Below, piece by piece: positions 54,924 to 64,000 of a stretch of DNA of 64,000 bases (position 1 is its first letter; every line of letters begins with the position of its first letter). Below the pieces are notes generated by a model, which saw only the letters and a list, made by a program, of their open reading frames with translations, was not told the origin of the DNA and did not search any database. Source of the DNA: Deinococcus sp. AJ005 (GTDB lineage: Bacteria > Deinococcota > Deinococci > Deinococcales > Deinococcaceae); NCBI RefSeq assembly GCF_009017495.1, contig NZ_CP044990.1:2921001-2985000 (forward strand). Reading direction: 5' to 3'. The translations under genes were made by a program, and so were the position numbers.

Positions 54924-55985
54924 ATGAGGATTCGTCTCGACCCCTGGCCTGTGGATACCCAGGATGGCCAGCTTACTTTGAAGCCCTTCGCCGGGCTGGT
55001 TTTTAATGCAGAGACGGAAGCGTGGGCCGCCATTGCGCCGCGTGATATTCCAGCGCGGCTGCGGCGCGTGCTGGTGGTGGACGGCAAACCACGTATGGAA
55101 GCCCGCCTGCTGCTGGACGACGAGGTAGGTGGAATGAGTCTGGCCGGATTCGGCGCGTTCGTGGCCGGAGCGGTGGACCTCTGCCCACACGGCACGCGTC
55201 AGGCCGAGTTGCTGGAAGTGGCTGCCCAGCGCATTCTGGCCTACAGCAGCGAGAGCGGCGCGGCGGTCAAGGCGGAGCGCCTCAGCCCGCGCAATCCACA
55301 CACCGGGCGGCTGGAATACACGCCGCACGTCTTCACGGGCAGCCAGTTGGAGGGCGCAAAAAGCAAGGTGCAGCGCCTGATGCTGGATGCAGAGGCCGAG
55401 TTGAGCCACCGGCTGGCCTCCCCCCTGCCACTGGACGAGCATGATCCCAACGCCCTGCCCGACACGCTGGTCTTGCAGGACGGCCCGGTGCGGATCGGCG
55501 GAGCTGGCCGCGCGGTGCTGGGTTACGTCAAGACCTTGCACACCGATTACCTGGGTGCGGACCGGATTGGATTGCTGGGCACGCTGAAGCCCGGCGAACG
55601 CACCCCGGTCCTGCGCTTCCGTGTGGGCGATCAGGGCGATGGTCAGGGTTCCGAGGGCCGTGAACAGCGCTTTACGTGGTATGTCCGCCTATGCGATCCG
55701 CCGTTCTATCAGCACCCGCTGGCCGGGGTGATGCGCCTGGAAATGCACGCGCCGGAGGACAGCGACTTCGTGCCGCGTGGCGTGCTGGACATTGCCAACC
55801 TGTCGGGGCGACTGCTGTGCAAACTGGCAAGTGCGCCCCACAAGGACGCCCGCGCCCCGCAGAACCTGATTCCCACCGCCGCGCTGGAACAGGCGATGGG
55901 CCGCGCGATGGGCAGCGCCGAACTGGTCACGCGCCGCATCCGCTCGCATCTGGCCCGCGAACTGGGCAAGGAGGCGGTGGCATGA
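54924..55985 (+). CDS. nurA: NurA-type DNA end-resection nuclease
   Basis: A 353-residue 5'-3' nuclease partner of HerA. The RNase H-like fold supplies two acidic metal sites, seen as [16 protein letters not shown] near residue 40 and [11 protein letters not shown] about 190. Family length is 340-430. The ATG at 54924 is selected because TACAAT (54911-54916) is 7 nt upstream, a near-consensus leaderless promoter; ATGs at 54891 and 54915 precede or overlap it. Its TGA overlaps the herA ATG. NurA and HerA trim DNA ends during recombination repair in archaea and Deinococcus. Confidence 0.85.
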   Translation: MRIRLDPWPVDTQDGQLTLKPFAGLVFNAETEAWAAIAPRDIPARLRRVLVVDGKPRMEARLLLDDEVGGMSLAGFGAFVAGAVDLCPHGTRQAELLEVAAQRILAYSSESGAAVKAERLSPRNPHTGRLEYTPHVFTGSQLEGAKSKVQRLMLDAEAELSHRLASPLPLDEHDPNALPDTLVLQDGPVRIGGAGRAVLGYVKTLHTDYLGADRIGLLGTLKPGERTPVLRFRVGDQGDGQGSEGREQRFTWYVRLCDPPFYQHPLAGVMRLEMHAPEDSDFVPRGVLDIANLSGRLLCKLASAPHKDARAPQNLIPTAALEQAMGRAMGSAELVTRRIRSHLARELGKEAVA

Positions 55986-57817
55986 CCGGAACCTCCGAGG
56001 CCCGGATTGGCATGGTGCTGGGCACCGAGGACGTGACGCCCACCGTCTTCTGGTTCGCCGTCAGTGCGGGCGCAAGCGTGCAACTGGATGACCTGATCGT
56101 GGTGGAAACCCTCAAGCCCGATGGCCGCCCGGTGCGCTTCTACGGTCTGGTGGACAATGTTCGCAAGCGGCATGAGGGCGTCACCTTCGAGAGTGATGTG
56201 GAGGACGTGGTGGCCGGAATCCTGCCCGCCAGCGTCAGCTACGCGGCGCGGGTGCTGGTCACGCGGGTGGACCCCGAGAACTTCATTCCGCCGCAGCCCG
56301 GCGACACGGTGCGGCACGCACGCGGCGACGACCTGAACATGGCCCTCAGCGCCGACAAGATGGGGCAGGCCAGCTTTCCCGGTGGCCTCCTGGCAGATGG
56401 TCAGCCCCTGCCCCTGAACTTCCGCTTCGTCAACGGCGAGAGCGGCGGTCACATCAACATCTCCGGCATTTCGGGCGTGGCGACCAAGACCAGTTACGCC
56501 CTCTTTTTGCTGCACAGTATCTTCCGTAGCGGGGTGATGGACCGCGTCGCCCAGGAAAGTGGCGGGCGCATGGCGGGCAGCGCGGGCGGGCGAGCAATCA
56601 TCTTCAACGTCAAGGGCGAGGATTTGCTCTTCTTGGACAAACCGAACAGCAAGGTGGTGAAGAAGGAAGCCGAGGCGGGGGCCAACAAGGGTTTTGGCCG
56701 TGACCGCTACGCCATGCTGGGCCTGCCGATGACCCCTTTCCGCGATACCCAGTTTCTGGCCCCGCCGCGCCCCGGAGCCACTGGCAGCGCGATTGTCCCC
56801 CACACCGATCAGCGCTCGGAGGGCATCACGCCCTTCATCTTCACCCTGCGCGAGTTCTGCGCCAACCGCCTGCTGCAATACGTCTTCTCGGACGCGGGCA
56901 GCAGCCTGAATCTGGGCTTCGTGATCGGCAACATCGAGGAGAAACTGTTCCGACTGGCTGCGGCACAGACCGACAAGGGAACCGGCTTGAAGGTGGACGA
57001 CTGGCAGGTAGAGCTAAGTGAGGTGCCACCCGAGGACCTGGAATTTGGCGATCTGGGCGGCATTAACCTCCGCACCTTTGACCAGTTGATCTCCTACATA
57101 GAATTCAAGCTGCTGGAGGACCGCGACGGCGAGGGCGATCCCAAGTGGGTGCTGAAACAGGCCCCCGGAACGCTGCGCGCCTTTACCCGGCGGCTACGCG
57201 GCGTGCAAAAGCACCTGACGCCCCTGATTCGTGGCGACTTAACGGAAGCCGAGGCCACCCGCTACCGCCCCAACCTGCTGAGCGGGGCGCAACTGAGCGT
57301 GGTGGACATTCACAACCTGTCCGGCCCGGCGCAAATGTTCGTGGTGGGCGTGCTGCTGCGGCAGGTCTTTGAACACAAGGAAAAATACGGGCGGCAGGAC
57401 ACCGTGTTTGTCGTGCTGGACGAGCTAAACAAGTACGCCCCGCGCGACGACGGCAGCCCTATTAAAGACATCCTGCTGGAAATCGCCGAGCGGGGGCGTT
57501 CGCTGGGCATCATCCTGATCGGCGCGCAGCAGACCGCTTCAGAGGTAGAGCGGCGCATCGTCTCCAACGCCGCCATTCGCGTGGTGGGCCGCTTGGATCT
57601 GGCCGAGGCCGAGCGCCCCGAATACCGTTTCCTGCCCCAAAGCTTCCGCGCCCGCGCCGGAATTTTGCAACCCGGCACCATGCTGGTGTCTCAGCCAGAC
57701 GTGCCCAACCCCGTGCTGGTCAACTATCCCTTCCCGGCCTGGGCCACGCGCGGCGACGAGGTGGACGATCTGGGCGGGCGTGACGTGGTGGAAGTGGGCG
57801 AGGACTGGCTCCACTGA
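55982..57817 (+). CDS. herA: HerA-type hexameric ATPase/translocase
   Basis: A 611-residue FtsK/HerA-superfamily ATPase that drives NurA on DNA. An N-terminal HAS-barrel (about residues 1-110) precedes the ATPase core. The P-loop reads [14 protein letters not shown], lacking the usual GK pair (Thr-Lys instead of Gly-Lys), while Walker B is intact as [13 protein letters not shown] and a sensor-like [13 protein letters not shown] and arginine-bearing [13 protein letters not shown] follow. It is translationally coupled to nurA. The P-loop change is shared by a bacterial HerA subgroup as far as I recall, so activity is not excluded. Confidence 0.88.
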   Translation: MTGTSEARIGMVLGTEDVTPTVFWFAVSAGASVQLDDLIVVETLKPDGRPVRFYGLVDNVRKRHEGVTFESDVEDVVAGILPASVSYAARVLVTRVDPENFIPPQPGDTVRHARGDDLNMALSADKMGQASFPGGLLADGQPLPLNFRFVNGESGGHINISGISGVATKTSYALFLLHSIFRSGVMDRVAQESGGRMAGSAGGRAIIFNVKGEDLLFLDKPNSKVVKKEAEAGANKGFGRDRYAMLGLPMTPFRDTQFLAPPRPGATGSAIVPHTDQRSEGITPFIFTLREFCANRLLQYVFSDAGSSLNLGFVIGNIEEKLFRLAAAQTDKGTGLKVDDWQVELSEVPPEDLEFGDLGGINLRTFDQLISYIEFKLLEDRDGEGDPKWVLKQAPGTLRAFTRRLRGVQKHLTPLIRGDLTEAEATRYRPNLLSGAQLSVVDIHNLSGPAQMFVVGVLLRQVFEHKEKYGRQDTVFVVLDELNKYAPRDDGSPIKDILLEIAERGRSLGIILIGAQQTASEVERRIVSNAAIRVVGRLDLAEAERPEYRFLPQSFRARAGILQPGTMLVSQPDVPNPVLVNYPFPAWATRGDEVDDLGGRDVVEVGEDWLH

Positions 57818-57827
57818 GCTGGGCATA

Positions 57828-57850
57828 AAAAAGTGCCCTTCCGGGCGTCA
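57828..57850 (-). terminator. Weak terminator of the anti-sigma gene
   Basis: On the minus strand GCCC pairs with GGGC around GGAA, followed by ACTTTTTTA. The short stem makes it weak, but the T-tract and location past the anti-sigma stop support it. Confidence 0.45.
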
Positions 57851-57923
57851 TCAATGCTGTGAGTGACATTGGCATACAGGAGGACATGAGCGGTCAACCA
57901 GAGGGATCGCTCATGCCTTCTTG

Positions 57924-58637
57924 TTACAACTGCTGCACCAGAATCGGCGTGGTGGTGGGCTGCTCACTTCCGCCGGGCGGTTCCACGCTGACCGCCAGGG
58001 TCAGGCCGTTGGGGGCATCCTGCACCAGCTTGCCCTGCCCATCAATCACGCCCAGCGACACCGGAGTTTTGCCCTCAATCTTCCAGAGCTGGTAGACCTG
58101 CCCCTGCGGCGGCGCGGCGGTCAGATACAGAAAGGCGGTGCCATCACGCAAACGCACCACCTGGCCGATCTGGGATTTGTCCGCGCCAGTCAGGGGCTGG
58201 CTCACTGCGCCGGGCATGCCCGCGTAACGGGTCAGCGGATCGCTGGGAGGGCGCAATGCGAAGAACAGCGCCATCGCAGCAGCTAGGCCCAGCGTGCCCA
58301 GACCCAGGATCCAGCTTTTCCGGTCCGTGACGGGGGCATTCCCTGGGCCGGATGGTGGCCGAGCCTCAGAGAAGGACACATTGCCACTGGGAGCAGTGAT
58401 TTGGGCCAGTTGCGAGGGCTTCTCGGCGCTCAAACGGGCCATCAATCGGTCAGCCGCTCCCTGCGGCACCTGACCGGGCGGCAGGCGCTCCGGCAGAGCG
58501 TGCAGGGCCGCCATATCGCTGCGGTACTCGGCCAGCAGGGCAGGGTCAGCCTGAAGGGCCGCCTGAACACGCGCCTCGTCCTGCGGCGACAGGGTTCCCA
58601 ATGCCAGGGCGATCAGTTCGTCTGTTTGAATGGACAT
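57924..58637 (-). CDS. Anti-sigma factor (RskA-like)
   Basis: A 237-residue membrane protein that should hold the neighbouring ECF sigma factor inactive. The cytoplasmic N-terminal part (about 80 residues, TDELIALALGTLSPQDEARV) has no HxxxCxxC zinc motif, so it is the zinc-free RskA class. One membrane helix follows (WILGLGTLGLAAAMALFFAL), then an outer domain typical of RskA C-termini (VYQLWKIEGKTPVSLGVIDG, AVSVEPPGGSEQP). Release would need regulated proteolysis, as known for RskA. It lies 98 bp after the sigma gene on the same strand. Confidence 0.88.
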   Translation of the reverse strand: MSIQTDELIALALGTLSPQDEARVQAALQADPALLAEYRSDMAALHALPERLPPGQVPQGAADRLMARLSAEKPSQLAQITAPSGNVSFSEARPPSGPGNAPVTDRKSWILGLGTLGLAAAMALFFALRPPSDPLTRYAGMPGAVSQPLTGADKSQIGQVVRLRDGTAFLYLTAAPPQGQVYQLWKIEGKTPVSLGVIDGQGKLVQDAPNGLTLAVSVEPPGGSEQPTTTPILVQQL

Positions 58638-58735
58638 GCGTGTTCACCTGCCTTCTGCTCAGCGCCGCCACAATAAAGCGTGTGCGTTCCAATTTGAGCA
58701 TATGGGATGAGAAATCGTAAAGAGAGGGCGAAGGG

Positions 58736-59281
58736 TCAGAGGGTGCCGGATGATCCCAGCAGGGTCTTCATGCGGCCCAGGGCCGAGCGGAGGCGTGATT
58801 TGACGGTGCCCACGGGCAGTCCCAGCAACACAGCCAGTTCGCTGTGGGTGTAGCCCCGATAGTAGGCCAGTTCGACCAACTTGCGGTGTTCCGGCTCCAG
58901 CCCCTGCACCGCTTGCTCTGCCATTAAACGGTCAGTGGGATCGGCGGCGGCAGTGGGCGCGTCCCAGTCTTCGATCTCCAGGGATGTATCAGGACGGTCT
59001 CGCAGTTCCTGCAAAAAACGGTGGTGCGCGATGCTGACCAGCCAAGTCTTGACGCTGGCCCGCGCCGGATCGAAACGTGCTGCATGCTTCCAGGCGTTCA
59101 TGAAAGCGTCCTGCACACAACTTTCCACATCATCGGTCTGGCGAAGCATCCGGTAACCCAATGCGTAGAGTAGGCGGGCATACCGTTCATGAAGCTCGCG
59201 CAGGGCGTCTTCCTGCCCGCCCGCCATGGCCTGCATCAATGCCTCGTCGGGAAAATCGGGGGGAAGGGTGGGTTGATTCAT
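58736..59281 (-). CDS. ECF sigma factor (SigK-like)
   Basis: A 181-residue extracytoplasmic-function sigma factor. Region 2 spans about residues 25-95 (RMLRQTDDVESCVQDAFMN and KTWLVSIAHHRFL), and region 4 is in the last 60 residues (ELAYYRGYTHSELAVLLGL, PVGTVKSRLRSAL). The linker is short and no extra C-terminal domain is present. The adjacent RskA-like anti-sigma gene is its likely partner. The regulon may include the Tat and ferritin-like genes upstream, which is inferred from position only. Confidence 0.92.
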   Translation of the reverse strand: MNQPTLPPDFPDEALMQAMAGGQEDALRELHERYARLLYALGYRMLRQTDDVESCVQDAFMNAWKHAARFDPARASVKTWLVSIAHHRFLQELRDRPDTSLEIEDWDAPTAAADPTDRLMAEQAVQGLEPEHRKLVELAYYRGYTHSELAVLLGLPVGTVKSRLRSALGRMKTLLGSSGTL

Positions 59282-59391
59282 GGAATGAGGATCACACTAG
59301 CAAACGTGAACTACCCTCCACTGTCACCCAGATTGGCATAACTTTATTGATCGGGGGCGCTGGGGTAAGCGCTGAGGTGAAAAACCCTATC

Positions 59392-59667
59392 TCAGGCTTC
59401 CACGCTCCGGGGGGTCACGGCGGCGGCGCTGATCGGGGCGGCGGCTACCTGGGCGGCAGACTGGGCCACGGTCACGGGCTGCTGGATCACGGGCGTGGCG
59501 ACGATGTTCGCGCCGTCCAGTTCGTCCTTGAGACCCTGGGTACTCTTGCGGAACTCGCGCAGGCCGTGGCCTATGCTCTTGCCCAGTTCGGGCAGTTTGC
59601 GGGGGCCGAAGACCACCAAGGCAACCAGTAAAATCACGATCAGTTCTGCGGGGCCGATGTTGGGCAT
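59392..59667 (-). CDS. tatA: Twin-arginine translocase subunit TatA
   Basis: A 91-residue TatA/TatE-type protein. The N-terminal membrane helix starts IGPAELIVILLVALVVFGP, followed by the conserved amphipathic helix RKLPELGKSIGHGLREFR and a long Gln/Ala/Val-rich tail. The ATG at 59667 has GGAGG 9 nt upstream; the longer frame to 59682 includes that site. The gene follows two ferritin-like genes whose products bear Tat signals, a functional match. tatC is not in the window. Confidence 0.93.
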   Translation of the reverse strand: MPNIGPAELIVILLVALVVFGPRKLPELGKSIGHGLREFRKSTQGLKDELDGANIVATPVIQQPVTVAQSAAQVAAAPISAAAVTPRSVEA

Positions 59668-59709
59668 GGTGAAAACCTCCATTCAGGTGGGCGGGCGGGG
59701 AAACAGAAC

Positions 59710-59746
59710 AGGGGACGGGTCGCCCGAAGGCTGACCTGCGTCCCCT
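59710..59746 (-). terminator. Hairpin between the ferritin-like gene and tatA
   Basis: On the minus strand a 9-bp stem CAGGGGACG/CGTCCCCTG (59738-59746 region with 59709-59717) is followed by TTCTGTTT. It may partly terminate the ferritin-like transcript, reducing tatA read-through. Confidence 0.45.
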
Positions 59747-59774
59747 GAGGACGGATGAACGTGTTCTTTAAAGC

Positions 59775-60515
59775 TTAGGCAGGCAGCAGTGGCCCGACGA
59801 TCTTGGTCACGGTGGCCATGTCCAGAGGCTTCCAGAAGTCGGTGGGCGTGGGCGAGTAATCGAGGTTGAACATACTGGCATCAACGACGTTGTCACCGCC
59901 CTTGGGCTGGGGGGCCATGTCGGTCTGCAAGTTGGCCGGGGTGTAGCCCAACTGGCGGCGCAGTTCCTGAATACCGCTGGCGTGGTTGGCCTCAACGGCC
60001 AGCACACTGGCGGCGGCAGTCAGGTAGCCAGCGGTCAGGATCTTGTCGGCCTGACCCAGGTAAGCGCGAACACCGATCGGCTCGAAGCTGGCGGCCAGCG
60101 CCAGGAACAGCTTGTCGTCAATGGTCTTGGGCGACTTGTCGGGATTGGTCAGCAGCGGGGTGAAGTCGATCTTGGGCTTGGGAATCGCCTTTCCGCCCGC
60201 GTCCGTGATGGTCTTCTGAAGGAAGGAGACATGGGCGGATTCGTGCGCCGCGATCTGGTCGGCATACTGCTTGACGCGGGCATCGGTCAATTTGGTCCGC
60301 AATGCACCGCTGGCGGCAAACTTCAGGTAGAAATCTTCTTCCAGGTATTCCAGCAGCAGGGCGTAATTCAGGATTTCGAGATCCTGTGCCTTGCTCTTGG
60401 TGGCCACGCTGGTTTCAGCCAGGGCGGTCATGTTGATTCCGCCGAGCATCACAGCGCCAGCACCGGCTCCGGCGATTTTCAGGAACGAACGGCGGTTGGG
60501 GGTGGGGGTAGTCAT
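59775..60515 (-). CDS. Tat-exported ferritin-like protein
   Basis: A 246-residue protein with a twin-arginine signal peptide (NRRSFLKIAGAGAGAVML) followed by a ferritin-like four-helix domain of the desiccation-associated type (PF13668-like). Candidate metal ligands are Glu in LEILNYALLLEYLEEDFY, His in AAHESAHVSFL and Glu/His in AVEANHASGIQELR. It is probably iron-binding in the periplasm or cell envelope, protecting against oxidative damage. 35% or so identity by eye to the gene upstream suggests a tandem duplication, although only the other copy has a lipobox. AGGAG lies about 8 nt before the ATG. Confidence 0.82.
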   Translation of the reverse strand: MTTPTPNRRSFLKIAGAGAGAVMLGGINMTALAETSVATKSKAQDLEILNYALLLEYLEEDFYLKFAASGALRTKLTDARVKQYADQIAAHESAHVSFLQKTITDAGGKAIPKPKIDFTPLLTNPDKSPKTIDDKLFLALAASFEPIGVRAYLGQADKILTAGYLTAAASVLAVEANHASGIQELRRQLGYTPANLQTDMAPQPKGGDNVVDASMFNLDYSPTPTDFWKPLDMATVTKIVGPLLPA

Positions 60516-60573
60516 GTGGAATTCTCCTCTGATTTCATGGGAACGGGTAACAGATGGCTTTGGGTCAAGCCGT

Positions 60574-61347
60574 TTACTTGATGACAGGCTTGACGATTGC
60601 CAGAACCTGATCCATGCTCAGCTCTTTCCAGAGGAACGTGGGGGTGGGGGAGTAATCAGCGTCAAAGTCACCCGCGATGAGGCTGGTGGGCTTTGCAGCG
60701 CTCTGAGGGGCAATATCGGTCTGACGAAGAGGGGTCTTGTTGTAGCCCAGCTTCACGCGCAGTTCCTGCACGGCAGACACATGGTTGGCCTCAACAGCGT
60801 GGATTTTCCCAGCAGCCACGATCAGCGCGGGGTTGCTCAGGCGGGCCACCTGACCCAGGTAAGCGCGCACGCCTACCGGCTCGAAGGTGGCGGCCAATGC
60901 CAGGAACAGCTCGTCATTGATGGGCTTGTTGCCGATCAGCGGGCCGAAATCAAAGGTAGGCTTCGTAACCGGCGTACCCTTCAGGCTGACGATGGTATCG
61001 GTCAGAACCTTGACGTGAGAATTCTCATGTCCCGCGATTTCAGCGGCATACTGCTTGACCTGAGCGTCCTTCAGATTGGTTGCATACTTGCCGCCCACCG
61101 CGAACATGTTGTAGAACTCGGCTTCCAGGTACTCCAGGGTCAGCGCGTAGTTCAGGATTTCGAGATCCTGCTTGGCGGCTTTCTCGGCAGGCGTCAGTTC
61201 CTTGGGCGGCGTGGGCTGATCCTGGGGGCTGCACGCCACCAGCGCTGCGCCTGCACCAGCGAGACCGATATAACCCATGAACTTGCGGCGTGACGTTGCC
61301 TGGCCCCCACTGATCTCTGCGTTCGTCATTTCCACTTTCTCCGGCAT
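60574..61347 (-). CDS. Tat-exported ferritin-like lipoprotein
   Basis: A 257-residue paralogue, first gene of the block. The signal has SRRKFMGYIGLAGAGAALVAC, whose end (LVAC) is a lipobox, so it should be a Tat-exported lipoprotein. The ferritin-like domain keeps the same ligand pattern: LEILNYALTLEYLEAEFYN, IAGHENSHVKVL and AVEANHVSAVQELR. GGGAGGAG precedes the ATG at 61347. The upstream 233-bp gap to the pseudouridine synthase gene shows no gene and no clear -35/-10 pair. Together the two proteins may form a mixed envelope ferritin. Confidence 0.82.
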   Translation of the reverse strand: MPEKVEMTNAEISGGQATSRRKFMGYIGLAGAGAALVACSPQDQPTPPKELTPAEKAAKQDLEILNYALTLEYLEAEFYNMFAVGGKYATNLKDAQVKQYAAEIAGHENSHVKVLTDTIVSLKGTPVTKPTFDFGPLIGNKPINDELFLALAATFEPVGVRAYLGQVARLSNPALIVAAGKIHAVEANHVSAVQELRVKLGYNKTPLRQTDIAPQSAAKPTSLIAGDFDADYSPTPTFLWKELSMDQVLAIVKPVIK

Positions 61348-61580
61348 GAAACTCCTCCCTTGAGCGGCGTTGATCGCCTCTTCGTCCTCCCAGACCTTGG
61401 CAGTCTAGAAGGGGTCCAGCTCTCGCAGATGACCGCTGGGGCCTTCCGCATGAACTTTGCTCAATGGGGTATATGCACGCCTACGGGGATTGGATCACCC
61501 AGCCCAGGAGCCTAAAGGCCACATGAAGATCGGCCCGGCAATTCAGGGCACGGTCCAGGGCAGCGCCTAGACTGTCAGGC

Positions 61581-62552
<972 letters not shown>

Positions 62553-62568
62553 GCTGGGTTTCGATGAT

Positions 62569-62650
62569 CCCGTCGGACAGCGGCAGAATTCGGGGCAGCG
62601 CCGCTTCCGACACTCCACACCCGGAATCTGTTTTTCTCTCTAGCAGACTG
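62569..62650. repeat. Diverged intergenic repeat, copy A
   Basis: This stretch contains ACTCCACACCCGGAATCTG followed by a pyrimidine-rich block and a CAGACTG-type segment. The same order of blocks recurs with about 70-75% identity near 63140-63215. It lies just after the pseudouridine synthase gene. Confidence 0.5.
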
Positions 62651-62697
62651 ATCTGCTGTCGGTTCGATGCCCTCCAGTCACATCCAACTGAACACAT

Positions 62698-62746
62698 CAA
62701 AAAGAGAGGGAGAGAGGACATCGCTGCCCGCCTCTCCCTCCTTTTC
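62698..62746. terminator. Bidirectional terminator near the symporter remnant
   Basis: GAGGGAGAG pairs with CTCTCCCTC (62706-62714 with 62732-62740). A T-tract follows on the plus strand (CTTTTC) and on the minus strand (CTCTCTTTTTG), so it can stop transcripts from both sides, including that of the symporter remnant. Confidence 0.75.
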
Positions 62747-62834
62747 AATGGATCTGCGCCCAGTTGGTCTGCGCTCAGTGGCTCTGCGTTTCGGTCAGGG
62801 TGCCCGAGGGATAGCGCACGCTTTCCACCAGATC

Positions 62835-63092
62835 CTACACATGCTGGCTGGGGGCAGGGGTCAGGCGGCTGACCGCGAAGGCCACCACGAAGTTGATGAC
62901 CATACCCACCGTACCGATACAGGTAGTGCTGATACCCAGGAACAGGTCGGCGGGCGCGCCTGTGCCGCCCAGGCTTGGGGTGAAGTTGATGATGTAGATC
63001 AGCGTGAAGCCCAGGCCCAGCAACAGCCCGGCCACCGTGATCGCCCGGCCAGCAGCCGCGCCGCTTCTCTGGCGTTGGAAATCATCGGCCTG
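62835..63092 (-). pseudogene. 3' remnant of a sodium:solute symporter gene
   Basis: The frame encodes about 85 residues that match the C-terminal two helices of an ActP-like sodium:solute symporter (LLLGLGFTLIYIINF, then ISTTCIGTVGMVINFVVAFAVSRL). It is preceded in frame by a stop at 63093-63095, and the remaining 400 or more residues of such a protein are absent upstream, where a repeat begins. The best explanation is a truncated gene left by deletion. It lies next to acs, a frequent neighbour of acetate symporters. No start with a ribosome-binding site was found. Confidence 0.75.
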
Positions 63093-63104
63093 TCATGGAT
63101 GTCG

Positions 63105-63215
63105 TGTGATACGGATTCCGTCTGTAACGCTCTCAAACCGGGACAGCTCCGGTTCGTTCACTCCACGCCCGGAACCCGTTCTTCTCCTTCTCGCATTCGT
63201 CATGAACAGACTGTC
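63105..63215. repeat. Diverged intergenic repeat, copy B
   Basis: TGATACGGATTCCGTCTGT begins a block that ends with ACTCCACGCCCGGAACCCG, a pyrimidine run and ACAGACTG. The second half resembles copy A at 62569-62650. The first block matches a motif I associate with intergenic repeats of Deinococcus genomes, from memory only. It starts where homology of the symporter remnant stops. From 63216 to 63468 I see only the ribosome-binding site of acs. Confidence 0.5.
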
Positions 63216-63468
63216 GTCGTGGAAGAGCACCCGTATGGGGCTACTCCTCCCCATGAGGACGCTCTTCCCCTGCTAACGCAGCTCTGCGAGTCCCGCTCGG
63301 ATTTCATCGTTTTTGCAAACGATTCAATCGGAGTCCGTGTACCACTGCCCCGGAGACAATTTTTCGGCTCGCCCGGCAGGCGGCGCTACAGTGAACGGCA
63401 GCCACACTCCACCGCCCGCCCTGCCGGGCCACGTTCCCGCATTTTTTTTGCCCCGGAGGTTTTTCCCG

Positions 63469-64000
63469 ATGACGCATCCCACATCCAGCGACCACATCGA
63501 CAACGTGCTGCACGAGACCCGAGTGATCCAGCCGCCCGCCGATTTCGCGGCCCAGGCGAAGGTCACGCGCGAGGAATACGACCGCCGCTACCGCCAGAGC
63601 CTGGATGACCCCGATACCTTCTGGGGCGAGGTGGCCGGGGAACTGACGTGGATGAAGCCCTGGGATCAGGTGCTGGACTGGCAGGAGCCGCACGCCCGCT
63701 GGTTCGTGGGCGGGCAGACCAACCTGGCCTACAACGCGCTGGACCGGCAGGTGGAGCGCGGTCTGGGCGATAAGCGCGCCTTTATCTGGGAGGGCGAGGA
63801 CGGCGAGGTTCGCACCTTCACCTATTCGGAGTTGCTCTCACAGGTCAAGCGGGCCGCCAACGCCCTGCTGGCGCTGGACGTGCAGAGCGGGGACCGCGTG
63901 ACCCTGTACCTGCCGCTGATCCCGGAGGCCGCGATTGCCATGCTGGCCTGCGCCCGGATCGGGGCCGTGCATAGCGTGGTCTTTGGGGGCTTCAGCGTTT
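63469..64000 (+). CDS. acs: Acetyl-CoA synthetase (partial)
   Basis: The first 177 codons of AMP-forming acetyl-CoA synthetase, which makes acetyl-CoA from acetate, ATP and CoA. The N-terminal sequence includes [40 protein letters not shown] and [20 protein letters not shown], all typical of Acs, ending at [11 protein letters not shown] at the window edge. GGAGGT (63455-63460) is 8 nt before the ATG. The gene continues beyond the window, so the adenylation motif and acetylated Lys are not seen. The adjacent symporter remnant suggests a former acetate uptake-activation pair. Confidence 0.93.
   Translation, partial: MTHPTSSDHIDNVLHETRVIQPPADFAAQAKVTREEYDRRYRQSLDDPDTFWGEVAGELTWMKPWDQVLDWQEPHARWFVGGQTNLAYNALDRQVERGLGDKRAFIWEGEDGEVRTFTYSELLSQVKRAANALLALDVQSGDRVTLYLPLIPEAAIAMLACARIGAVHSVVFGGFSV

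Noticed and set aside
62835..63035. Intact small membrane protein gene
   Set aside because: Its sequence matches only the C-terminal end of a sodium:solute symporter, and no ribosome-binding site or leaderless box precedes the possible GTG start.

Overview
The window is a GC-rich bacterial chromosome segment that fits the genus Deinococcus. The pointers are a NurA-HerA repair pair, Tat-exported ferritin-like proteins, and many genes whose start codon lies only 6-8 nt after a TANNNT -10 box (leaderless transcription, documented in Deinococcus). No phage, plasmid, insertion sequence or CRISPR array was seen. Most genes are chromosomal housekeeping or metabolic genes, and several are joined by ATGA stop/start overlaps.

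Layout. 0-13.3 kb: hisD, an unassigned CCA-ended RNA candidate, a metallophosphoesterase, acetyltransferases, arginase, a dus-DinB pair, rtcB, an orphan NMT1-like binding protein and a two-gene heterodimeric ABC exporter. 13.7-20.0 kb: tRNA-Thr(TGT), Tyr, Gly and Thr(GGT), then tuf, an FMN-oxidase-like insertion, rpmG, secE, nusG, rplK, rplA, rplJ and rplL, an order shared with distant bacteria but here not followed by rpoBC. 20.1-21.65 kb: a three-gene unknown module (DUF2239, GIY-YIG-like, variant leucine-rich repeat) behind a promoter covered by a 13-bp palindrome. 22-29 kb: a TPR membrane protein, a GGDEF/degenerate-EAL protein, tRNA-Pro, acyl-CoA dehydrogenase, a lipoprotein, an HD protein and trxB.

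29.2-32.6 kb: a Zn/Mn ABC importer whose binding-protein gene has a Fur-family-like box and is separated from the ATPase and permease genes by an opposed acetyltransferase gene. 32.8-36.2 kb: an ABC-F protein, a secreted protein, signal peptidase I and FKBP. 36.4-46.6 kb: a galactoside catabolic cluster (DeoR-type regulator, sugar ABC importer without its own ATPase, GH42 beta-galactosidase, GH36 alpha-galactosidase, galT, galK). 46.9-50.6 kb: a secreted type I pullulanase overlapping a P-loop kinase. 50.8-54.9 kb: an osmoprotectant (glycine betaine/choline type) ABC importer.

54.9-57.8 kb: nurA-herA. 57.9-61.3 kb, all on the minus strand: two Tat-signal ferritin-like proteins, tatA, an ECF sigma factor and its anti-sigma factor, probably one envelope/oxidative-stress locus. 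61.6-64 kb: an RluA-type pseudouridine synthase, the 3' remnant of a sodium:solute symporter between two diverged repeats, and the start of acetyl-CoA synthetase, which runs off the window. Product names come from motif recognition by eye. No database search was run.
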